Source: Limnobacter parvus
Lineage (GTDB): Bacteria; Pseudomonadota; Gammaproteobacteria; Burkholderiales; Burkholderiaceae_B
Reading direction: 5' to 3'
DNA: 64,000 nucleotides
NCBI RefSeq assembly: GCF_024623725.1
Contig: NZ_JANKHG010000027.1
Coordinates: 186,001-250,000 of the forward strand
The position numbers were made by a program, and so were the translations under genes. Below the pieces are notes generated by a model. It ran no database searches, was not told the DNA's origin, and saw only the letters and a list, made by a program, of their open reading frames with translations. This document shows, piece by piece, positions 9,141 to 16,329 of the stretch; the stretch's first letter is position 1, and every line of letters starts with the position of its first letter.

Positions 9141-10286
9141 TTACACTTCAATTTCTGCGTCGCCCACGGCGGCACACACGCAAATTTGAATCACTTGTCC
9201 GGTTTCATTAATCAGCGCATTGGTGCGCAAATCGCGCACGCATCCACTGGCCAGTTTTACGTCACAGCCATGGCAAATACCCATGCGGCAGCCGTGTTCC
9301 GGGTTCAGGCCACTGTCTTCAGCCAGGCGCAACAAATTGGTTTCACCATCAGAATTGGCGCTGACATTGCTGGTGGTGAATTTCACCACGCCGGTTTTTA
9401 CTTCGGTAGGTACACCCGCAAGTTGCGCGCGGAATCGCTCCGTGTGCACTTGGCGGCTAAGCCCTTCTGCCTCGTACAGTTGCTCGATGGAATCGAGCAT
9501 ACTTTGCGGGCCGCAGGCGTACACATCGCGTTTTTGCCAGTCGGGGCAAAGCTGTTCCAGTTGCTCCCTGGAAAAGTGAGGGCGTTTGCCGGTAAGTTCT
9601 TCAAGTTTTTGCCCTGGTTCGCGGGTGTGCACAAGGTTCAGTTTGTACAGTTTTTGTGTATCGGCTATTTCCTTCAGTTCTCGCCCAAAAATTACATCGT
9701 AGGTGTGTGGGGCATAGTGAATGTGCACGGTGTTTGGCATTCGTTCTTGCATCACCAGGCTGCGCAGCATGCTCATAATTGGCGTAATGCCGCTGCCAGC
9801 GGTAATGAAGAGTGGCAACACGGGTTGCGCGTCGGGCAGATAAAAGTCGCCCTGCGGCACGCCAATCGGTATGTGGTCGCCCACTTTCAATTTGCGCACC
9901 AGGTGGTGCGACATGCGGCCATTGTCGATCGCTTTCACCGTGATGGTGAAGCAGCCATCATTGCGTTCCGGGGCAGAGCTGATGGAGTAGGTGCGTGTGA
10001 AATGTTGCCCGCCGATCGGCACGCCGATTCGCAGATGCTGGCCGGGGCGGTGGCTTCGCCAGTTCAAGCCGGGGCGAAGTGTAATGGTGCGTGAATCAGA
10101 AGTTTCATCCCACACGGCTTCCACCCGTGCTTGTAGCGCATGGGTGCTCCACAACGGGTTGACGAGCTCAATGTAGTGAGAGGTACGGAGGGGAAATGCG
10201 AAGGCGTCAGAAACTTTCGTTACCAAGCCTGTGACACGTTGAAACAATGAGCTGTTCGACTTCGGGGGTCCTGCTTGAGCCTGCAT
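9141..10286 (-). CDS. Ferredoxin reductase-type electron donor for the desaturase (FAD, NAD(P)H, 2Fe-2S)
   Basis: Cytoplasmic flavoprotein of 381 aa. The FAD site (RTYSISSAP) lies near 115, the NAD(P)H site (ITAGSGITPIMSMLRS) near 190, and a C-terminal plant-type 2Fe-2S domain near 325-375 carries CRMGICHGCDV plus a later CVCAA cysteine. I chose ATG 10286 because it follows GAGGAGACAGA; the upstream ATG at 10352 lacks a site. It ends 24 nt before the desaturase start on the same strand, giving a reductase-desaturase operon like those of DesB-type systems. Confidence 0.88.
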   Translation of the reverse strand: MQAQAGPPKSNSSLFQRVTGLVTKVSDAFAFPLRTSHYIELVNPLWSTHALQARVEAVWDETSDSRTITLRPGLNWRSHRPGQHLRIGVPIGGQHFTRTYSISSAPERNDGCFTITVKAIDNGRMSHHLVRKLKVGDHIPIGVPQGDFYLPDAQPVLPLFITAGSGITPIMSMLRSLVMQERMPNTVHIHYAPHTYDVIFGRELKEIADTQKLYKLNLVHTREPGQKLEELTGKRPHFSREQLEQLCPDWQKRDVYACGPQSMLDSIEQLYEAEGLSRQVHTERFRAQLAGVPTEVKTGVVKFTTSNVSANSDGETNLLRLAEDSGLNPEHGCRMGICHGCDVKLASGCVRDLRTNALINETGQVIQICVCAAVGDAEIEV

Positions 10287-10412
10287 TCTGTCTCCTCGTT
10301 TTTGTCTTGTGAAACGAGTGTGCACCCAAACAGATTTGAAGTCATTCCGCACTGCACCAGCAGTCAGTGTTTTACTTACAGCCCCATGGGTTGGGTGTTG
10401 ACTGGTTTGTTT

Positions 10413-11582
10413 TTAGCGGTTTCTTCCATAGGCGTCGTGCGATGAAACCCATTCATCTGCAAGAATGGCTGACAGCAGCGACAAATCGCCTGCCAGCACC
10501 GTAGCGCCCACGATTTCAGCCAGTTTGCGTGCTTTGCCTGTGCCGTCACAGCCCAGCATCTTCAAGCATTCTGCCTGGGTGGCCAGGCCAGTTCCGCCGC
10601 CCTTGGTAGCGCATATAACAGAAGGCAATGTGACTGAAAAATACAAATCTCCTTCCTTTGTAATGTCCATAAAGACCATGCCGGTGTGGCTTTCCACCAC
10701 ATTGGCTTCATCTTGCCCGGTGGCGATGAACAAGGCTGCGATGCCGTTGGCCGAGTGGGGGCCGCTGTAGGCGCTACCGGCCAGTTGTGCGCCAATGGCA
10801 CTGCGTTGGCGTTGCTTGAAAATGGTTTCCGGGGTGGTGCGCGCAAGGCGTTGCAACACCTCGCGCTGAATGGTCGCTTCTGCAATCACCCGTTTTCCCC
10901 GGCTGTGAAGCAGGTTCATGTGGGAATGTTTTTTGTCGGTTTCGATTGCACCGCTTAATGCAAAATAGCTGATCGCTTCAGGGCTGTTCTTCAAAATCCA
11001 TTGGCAGGCGGCGTGCGTTGCCTTGCCGCACATGTTTTGCCCGGCTGCGTCGCCTGTGGTGTAGTTAAAGCGTGTGTAGACCATGCGCGCCACTTGCCAG
11101 GTTTGAATGTGTTCAAGCTTTCCAAAGCCTGTGGTTTTCTCGGCTTCGGTTTTGACTGTGTTCAGGTTCGCGTCAAGCCATTGTAGAAATCGCTTGGCCG
11201 CACGGGCGTCATCGAATTCAAACAGCGGCGCACGCTGCATGAATTCTTCGGCCACGGTTACTTTCACACCACCTGATTCACTGACCATGCGCATGCCGCG
11301 GCTGTAACTGGCCACGAGTGTGCCTTCCGTGGTGGCCATGGGCACATAAAACCAGCCTTGCGCGTGTTCACCATTGATCAAGACCGGGCCGGCAACACCC
11401 ACTGGCATTTGAACCACGCCAATGAAATTTTCGGTGTTGCTTTTCAGGCTTTCCGGGGGCAGGGAATAGTTGCTGGTGTGGTCAAGGCTTGTGCCTGTTT
11501 GTTGCACAAGGAAGTCGCGGCGCGCCTTGGCCGCTTCCTCGGTATAGTTGTCGTCAAAGCGTGGAATGGGTGTACGGGTCAT
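10413..11582 (-). CDS. Hydroxymethylglutaryl-CoA reductase
   Basis: Cytoplasmic enzyme of 389 aa that interconverts HMG-CoA and mevalonate. Catalytic elements are visible: Glu in PMATTEGTLVASY, Lys in ETDKKHSHMNLL, Asp in TGQDEANVV, the cofactor motif GDAAGQNM, and a C-terminal His in SSHDAYGRN. The conserved ENFIGVVQMPVGVAGP segment lies near 52-67. HMG-CoA reductase is unusual in betaproteobacteria, most of which make isoprenoids by the MEP route, and no other mevalonate-pathway gene is in the window. Its ATG overlaps the stop of the upstream coiled-coil gene (ATGA), so the two should be translated together. Whether it is biosynthetic or degradative is unclear. Confidence 0.85.
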   Translation of the reverse strand: MTRTPIPRFDDNYTEEAAKARRDFLVQQTGTSLDHTSNYSLPPESLKSNTENFIGVVQMPVGVAGPVLINGEHAQGWFYVPMATTEGTLVASYSRGMRMVSESGGVKVTVAEEFMQRAPLFEFDDARAAKRFLQWLDANLNTVKTEAEKTTGFGKLEHIQTWQVARMVYTRFNYTTGDAAGQNMCGKATHAACQWILKNSPEAISYFALSGAIETDKKHSHMNLLHSRGKRVIAEATIQREVLQRLARTTPETIFKQRQRSAIGAQLAGSAYSGPHSANGIAALFIATGQDEANVVESHTGMVFMDITKEGDLYFSVTLPSVICATKGGGTGLATQAECLKMLGCDGTGKARKLAEIVGATVLAGDLSLLSAILADEWVSSHDAYGRNR

Positions 11583-11992
11583 TTCCTGGCCCTGGTTTTA
11601 CGGCTCACTGCGGCAATCGATTCCTCGTAACCGCTGACCAGCTTGCCAATATTTTCCAGCTTGGCCTTCATTACATCAAGTTCCATTTGGGTGCGGTCCA
11701 GCTTCATATTCAGGTGGGCATTTTCTTTTTCAAGTACTACCATTGTTTTGGTAAGCTCCCGGTTTTCCTGTTCCAATTCCTTGTTGGCTTGGTACATTTT
11801 CAGCAGGTTGGCCTGAAGCCCTTTGACTTTGTCCTGCATGCCATCCACAGTTTGTTTAATGCCACTTTCAAACTGATTAACCTGTTCCACCACGGCATTA
11901 ATCAAATTACCAGCCGGCAAGCTTGATGCCCGCTTTTGTGCGACTGATTTTAGCTTGTTAAGCGCATTACTGCCTTTTTGTGCCATTCCCAT
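11579..11992 (-). CDS. Small coiled-coil protein coupled to HMG-CoA reductase
   Basis: Soluble 137-aa protein with no family that I recognise. Residues about 65-110 are a strongly charged heptad-type coiled coil (KELEQENRELTKTMVVLEKE). The N-terminus is Lys/Ala-rich, and the C-terminus ends in a basic tail (RKTRARK). There is no signal peptide or membrane segment. CAGGAGACAGAC precedes the ATG. The stop overlaps the HMG-CoA reductase start by 4 nt, implying a linked role, perhaps as a scaffold or a phasin-like granule or membrane-surface protein. That role is only inference. Confidence 0.7.
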   Translation of the reverse strand: MGMAQKGSNALNKLKSVAQKRASSLPAGNLINAVVEQVNQFESGIKQTVDGMQDKVKGLQANLLKMYQANKELEQENRELTKTMVVLEKENAHLNMKLDRTQMELDVMKAKLENIGKLVSGYEESIAAVSRKTRARK

Positions 11993-12264
11993 GTCTGTCT
12001 CCTGTTAGTAACTTTGAGCCGGTAATCCACGTCTTGAGGTTTTCGGAAAAGTTACACGATACTGTCGGCAATACAACTATGAGACACAAAGCAAGTGTCT
12101 GTTACCCGACTTATAGAGTGAATTACTTAATTTTCTGTTTTAGTCAATGTACCTTTACGAATTCAAATTTTTCTGATTTTATTCATATAAATATGTAAAA
12201 TAAAGGTAAAAATACGTATTTAGGGTGAGTGTTAAATAAATTTTTTGACCGTTTTCACAAATTA

Positions 12265-12280
12265 GGTGACTGCTGTCACC
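12265..12280. promoter_or_regulatory. Inverted repeat GGTGAC-N4-GTCACC, candidate operator of the bcs operon
   Basis: GGTGAC (12265-12270) and GTCACC (12275-12280) are exact inverse arms around TGCT. The site lies directly upstream of the candidate -35 box and about 180 bp upstream of bcsD. The cognate protein is unknown. Confidence 0.4.
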
Positions 12281-12309
12281 GTGACTTCAAAGTAACTTTA
12301 ATTTACAAT
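12281..12309 (+). promoter_or_regulatory. Candidate promoter of the cellulose operon
   Basis: GTGACT at 12281-12286 and TACAAT at 12304-12309 are 17 bp apart. The -10 box is close to consensus and the -35 is weaker, which would fit activator control through the adjacent inverted repeat. Confidence 0.35.
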
Positions 12310-12456
12310 CGTTGATTACCAGTGCATGCGCATTCACTCGGAAGATTTTCAGGTGAGTTCGGTTTTCAGTCACTGGTTGTGGATTAAAAATTTTAACAGC
12401 GCATCCAATGCCGGGTGTACTGAGTAATCGGGTCATTCCCGCAAATTGCATTCGCC

Positions 12457-12906
12457 ATGAACCCTGGACTTAATACATTAATTACTCAGTTGCATCCCAA
12501 AGGCTGGACCAGTCTATTTGTCAGTCTTGTTGACGCCAGTGTTGATTTGCTCGAAGAAAACGAAGTGCAGAAATTACTTTTTACCACCGGCTTAAACCTG
12601 GCCAAACAAAATCCGTTACCTGAAGATTTATCTCTCGATGAGTTACAAGCCGAGATGAACCTGGTGTTCGATCGCCACGGTTGGGGCTATTCCGAAATTA
12701 TCCAGAAAGGCAACGAGATTTATGTGCGTCATCTCGGGTGTCCCTTCCTGGTCTGTATGGGGCCGGAGAAATTGGAATTGGCCGGTGTACTTTTGGGTGG
12801 AATGTATTACCAGTGGTTCACGAATCTTGGTATGCATGAAGACACCGAAGTCAGTGTCATTTCAGAGGACGACACTGGACTTTTGGCTGAAGTCAGCTTT
12901 ATTTAA
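12457..12906 (+). CDS. bcsD: Cellulose synthase subunit D
   Basis: Periplasmic-type accessory subunit of 149 aa, close to the length of known BcsD. The features HGWGYSEI near 67-74 and a C-terminal half containing GVLLGGMYYQWF fit the BcsD family. In Komagataeibacter BcsD forms an octameric cylinder that aligns nascent glucan chains. No Sec signal peptide is visible, as in known BcsD. It is the first gene of the operon, unlike the Komagataeibacter order in which bcsD comes last. No clear ribosome binding site precedes the ATG. Confidence 0.8.
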   Translation: MNPGLNTLITQLHPKGWTSLFVSLVDASVDLLEENEVQKLLFTTGLNLAKQNPLPEDLSLDELQAEMNLVFDRHGWGYSEIIQKGNEIYVRHLGCPFLVCMGPEKLELAGVLLGGMYYQWFTNLGMHEDTEVSVISEDDTGLLAEVSFI

Positions 12907-12932
12907 GTTTGCAAAAACGTGTTGAGGGCAAT

Positions 12933-13355
12933 ATGAAGGACGTAGAGAACCTATTTAAGCGCTTGGGTACAAAGTCTGATTATCAGGATTTTGGATCCAA
13001 AGTACTGGATGACGTCCGACAAAAATGGCCGCTGCTTGACGACGTTAGCACTGCGGAAAAGCTCAGAAAACCTTCAAACATTTCCACAAGTATTGAGAAC
13101 ATTACTGCCAAAGCCGAACCGGCTCCCGCATTGCCAATGTCGGAGGTTGCTCGTCCTCAAGGTGCTGAACAGGAAAGCCGTCTTCCAGTTCGTGCATTCG
13201 TGTCCAGAAAGGCGCCTGTGCAGGAGTCTGTTCGCGAAATCTTCAAGTCAATTGGAAAGTCTCAAAGACTAACGCCCGCCAAAGAATCAGATCCAGCGGC
13301 GAAGCCGAAAACCCTGTTTGATGGCACGCAATTGAACAGTGGCAAAAAAACTTGA
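12933..13355 (+). CDS. bcsP: BcsP/BcsR-type cellulose biosynthesis accessory protein
   Basis: Protein of 140 aa. A short conserved N-terminal motif (DVENLFKRLGTKSDYQDF, residues 3-20) is typical of the BcsP/BcsR group found next to bcsQ in proteobacterial cellulose operons. The rest is low-complexity and probably disordered. GAGGG precedes ATG 12933. The stop overlaps the bcsQ start (TTGA). In enterobacteria the analogous BcsR works with BcsQ to assemble and localise the synthase. The assignment rests on the short motif and on gene position. Confidence 0.7.
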   Translation: MKDVENLFKRLGTKSDYQDFGSKVLDDVRQKWPLLDDVSTAEKLRKPSNISTSIENITAKAEPAPALPMSEVARPQGAEQESRLPVRAFVSRKAPVQESVREIFKSIGKSQRLTPAKESDPAAKPKTLFDGTQLNSGKKT

Positions 13356-14098
13356 GAACCTTTGTTATTGCTTCCATCAAGGGCGGTGTTGGTAAAACAA
13401 CCATGACGTCCAACTTGGCTGTTGCGTTGCGTGCGCAGGGCATGAATGTTCTCGTCCTCGATCTTGATCCTCAAAACGCTGTCCGATTTCACCTGGGGCT
13501 TTCAGCGGCAGAAGGTGGGGGGCTTGCCGCTTACCTGACTCAACAAGGGCACGCATTGCCAAAATACGAAGCTGCTTGTGGTGCATGGTTGGTGCCCTAT
13601 GGTGATGTGAATGAAGATGCGCGCCTTCAGTTCGAGTTCATGTTGTCTCAGAATGATTCGATTCTGGAAAAGTTCATTGATCGGATTGGCATCCCGAGCG
13701 ACACAATTGTGCTTATAGATACACCGCCAGGCCCCTCGCTTTATTTCCGCCAGGCGGTTCATTTCGCTGACCGGGTGCTTGCTGTAGTGTTAGCGGATGC
13801 TGCTTCCTTCGCGACCTTTCCGCGCATGTTGGGTTTGTTTGGCCGGTATTCTCAAGGCGCGCGTTTTTCACCCGATTTAAAGTTGCTGGTCAACCAGATC
13901 AATCCCTTGAAGGAGCTTTCCGAAGATGTGTTGCTGCTGATGCGCTCCGACTTCCCGCGCGAGTTCATGACGGTGGTCCATCAGGATTTGGCAGTCAGTG
14001 AAGCACTGGCCTTTCGTAAAACTGTGTTTGAGTATGACCCCAAGTCGCAGGCCTCCACAGATCTGAAATTGCTTGCTCGTCAGTTGCTCGAGAAGTAG
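13352..14098 (+). CDS. bcsQ: Cellulose biosynthesis ATPase BcsQ (MinD/ParA family)
   Basis: Cytoplasmic P-loop ATPase of 248 aa. The deviant Walker A motif KGGVGKTT lies at residues 10-17, DLDPQNAVRFHLG near 37 and the Walker B-type VLIDTPPG near 125. BcsQ is needed for polar localisation or assembly of the cellulose synthase in enterobacteria. The reading frame can only begin at TTG 13352, since no ATG or GTG occurs before the P-loop. That TTG overlaps the bcsP stop, suggesting translational coupling and a deliberately low initiation rate. BcsA follows 8 nt downstream. Confidence 0.88.
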   Translation: MRTFVIASIKGGVGKTTMTSNLAVALRAQGMNVLVLDLDPQNAVRFHLGLSAAEGGGLAAYLTQQGHALPKYEAACGAWLVPYGDVNEDARLQFEFMLSQNDSILEKFIDRIGIPSDTIVLIDTPPGPSLYFRQAVHFADRVLAVVLADAASFATFPRMLGLFGRYSQGARFSPDLKLLVNQINPLKELSEDVLLLMRSDFPREFMTVVHQDLAVSEALAFRKTVFEYDPKSQASTDLKLLARQLLEK

Positions 14099-14106
14099 GA
14101 CCATCA

Positions 14107-16329
14107 ATGAACCATTCAATGCTGGCGAAGTTGCGTGCCAGAACAGCCGCAGCATTCGATTCCCTTGTTTCGGCCAGCGACAACTCCAGTCTGATTGACG
14201 ACAAAAGACTGCTTTCTTTGGCGCTGGTATTGATCGCGTCAGTTTTCGTGTTTTATACAAGCCTGGAGATGGATCTGGGCAGCCAGATGGTTTTTTCACT
14301 AATCGTCGTTTTATTTGCATTGATGATTCGGCGAATTAGCTCTCCGGTTACCCGCATGATCCTGATTTTCCTGTCGATCGTGTTGTCATCGCGCTACTTG
14401 TATTGGCGGATTACTGAAACCTTCAACGAGGGCAACCCGATTGACTATGCGTTTGGTTTCGGTTTGTTGGTGGCAGAAATTTATGCGTTTGTCATCCTGA
14501 TTTTTGGTTACATCCAAACCATCTGGCCCCTGAATCGACGACCACAACCGTTGTCAGCTGACAACAGGGACTGGCCGACTGTCGATATTTTCATTCCTTC
14601 GTACAACGAACCGCTCGATGTGGTGAAGCCCACCATTCTTGCGGCTATGGCCATTGATTGGCCCGCTGAAAAAATCAAAGTGTATGTGCTGGATGACGGA
14701 AGGCGAGAAGACTTTCGTGAGTACTGCGAAGCGGTGGGCGTTGTTCATTTGACCCGACCTGACAACAAGCATGCGAAAGCGGGCAATATCAATGCGGCGC
14801 TTAAAGTTACCCAAGGCGAGTTTGTAGCCATTTTTGATTGCGACCACATTCCGACTCGAAGTTTTTTGCAGGTGGTGATGGGTTGGTTCTCTGGCTATCC
14901 CAAATTGGCGATGATCCAGACACCTCACCATTTTTTCTCGCCAGACCCTTTTGAAAAAAATCTTAAGACGTTTAAGAAGGTGCCTAACGAAGGCGAGCTG
15001 TTTTACGGTTTGATACAGGACGGCAACGATTTCTGGAACGCATCGTTTTTTTGCGGCTCATGTGCAGTGATTCGCCGTACACAGCTTCTTGAAGTGGGCG
15101 GAATCGCCGTGGAAACCGTGACCGAAGACGCGCACACCGCCTTGAAGCTTCATCGCAAGGGTTACGACACGGCGTACCTTGCAGTGCCTCAAGCGGCTGG
15201 CCTGGCCACGGAAAGCCTCTCTGGACACGTCGGTCAGCGCATTCGCTGGGCACGTGGTATGGCTCAAATTTTTCGGACCGACAATCCTTTGCTGGGCAAG
15301 GGGTTGAGTTTTGGACAAAGAGTTTGCTATCTCAACGCGATGATGCATTTCTTTTACGGTCTTCCCCGAATCATTTTCTTAACCGCGCCAATTGCATATT
15401 TGGTGTTCGGCGCGCATGTGATACATGCTGCTGCGATTGAAATAGCAACCTATGCGATTCCATTCCTGATTTTGGCCAACACCGCCAACTCGCATATTCA
15501 AGGCAATTACCGGCATTCTTTCTGGAATGAGGTATATGAGACGGTGCTGGCTTGGTACATCCTTCGCCCCACGCTGTATGCACTGATTAACCCGAAAGCA
15601 GGTGGCTTCAACGTGACCGCAAAGGGTGGCTTGATCGAGAAGTCATATTTCGACTTAAAGATTTCTGGCCCTTATATCCTGATTTTGCTGCTTAACCTTT
15701 TCGGCTTCATCTTTGGGGTTTGGCGCCTGTTTAACGAGCAAGGTGATGAATTTCTGACCGCGATCATCAACATGGCGTGGACAGGTTACAACGTGTTGCT
15801 GCTTGGGGCCAGCGTGTTGGTGGCACGGGAATCCATTCAAAGGCGCGAACATCCGCGCGGACAGCTCGACATCAATGTCAGCGTTCAGACCCCCGATGAG
15901 CGGGCGTACTCCGCCAAGGTTCTGGATTTCTCCATGGGTGGCTTGGGCTTGGAGGTGGAGCATCAAGGGCGGCTGCAAAAAGAACAGTCACTTTTTGTGG
16001 TCATGCCATTAAACAATCGCAAGTTTGTATTGCCGGTGCGTGTGGCCAGTGTCAGTGGCAACCGTTTGGGTCTTCAATTTCATCAACTCAGCATTGAACA
16101 GGAAAAAAACCTGGTCAATGCGACTTTCGCCCGAGCCGATGTGTGGGTGGATTCATGGGCAGTGGCGAGTCGCAAGCTCTCTCTGTCATCTCTCTGGAAC
16201 ATCGTTCAAATCGGTGCGTTTGGAAATATTTACTTGTTACGGAAACTGCCCGGGTGGTTGTGGGCCAATATCAAGTTCCGGGTGTCTTCTATTTTGAAAG
16301 TCAAAGAAAAAAATGCTGAAATTTCTTGA
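14107..16329 (+). CDS. bcsA: Cellulose synthase catalytic subunit, c-di-GMP-activated
   Basis: Inner-membrane family 2 glycosyltransferase of 740 aa that polymerises UDP-glucose into beta-1,4-glucan and threads it through the membrane. Catalytic signatures are complete: DDG (196-198), DCD (244-246), FFCGS (315-319), TED (339-341) and QRIRW (377-381). Membrane segments occupy about 35-140 and 400-575. The C-terminus carries a PilZ domain with the c-di-GMP-binding RxxxR (in QRREHPR) and DFSMGG motifs, so activity should need c-di-GMP. A diguanylate cyclase is encoded in the same operon. AGGA precedes the ATG; the 3' end overlaps bcsB by 17 nt. Confidence 0.96.
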   Translation: MNHSMLAKLRARTAAAFDSLVSASDNSSLIDDKRLLSLALVLIASVFVFYTSLEMDLGSQMVFSLIVVLFALMIRRISSPVTRMILIFLSIVLSSRYLYWRITETFNEGNPIDYAFGFGLLVAEIYAFVILIFGYIQTIWPLNRRPQPLSADNRDWPTVDIFIPSYNEPLDVVKPTILAAMAIDWPAEKIKVYVLDDGRREDFREYCEAVGVVHLTRPDNKHAKAGNINAALKVTQGEFVAIFDCDHIPTRSFLQVVMGWFSGYPKLAMIQTPHHFFSPDPFEKNLKTFKKVPNEGELFYGLIQDGNDFWNASFFCGSCAVIRRTQLLEVGGIAVETVTEDAHTALKLHRKGYDTAYLAVPQAAGLATESLSGHVGQRIRWARGMAQIFRTDNPLLGKGLSFGQRVCYLNAMMHFFYGLPRIIFLTAPIAYLVFGAHVIHAAAIEIATYAIPFLILANTANSHIQGNYRHSFWNEVYETVLAWYILRPTLYALINPKAGGFNVTAKGGLIEKSYFDLKISGPYILILLLNLFGFIFGVWRLFNEQGDEFLTAIINMAWTGYNVLLLGASVLVARESIQRREHPRGQLDINVSVQTPDERAYSAKVLDFSMGGLGLEVEHQGRLQKEQSLFVVMPLNNRKFVLPVRVASVSGNRLGLQFHQLSIEQEKNLVNATFARADVWVDSWAVASRKLSLSSLWNIVQIGAFGNIYLLRKLPGWLWANIKFRVSSILKVKEKNAEIS

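Larger units (their letters stand above)
11993..12456. other. AT-rich regulatory region upstream of the cellulose operon
   Basis: About 460 bp with no credible ORF between the divergent coiled-coil gene and bcsD. It is distinctly AT-rich around 12110-12240. It contains the inverted repeat at 12265-12280 and a promoter-like pair at 12281-12309, both listed separately. I see no terminator. Confidence 0.5.
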
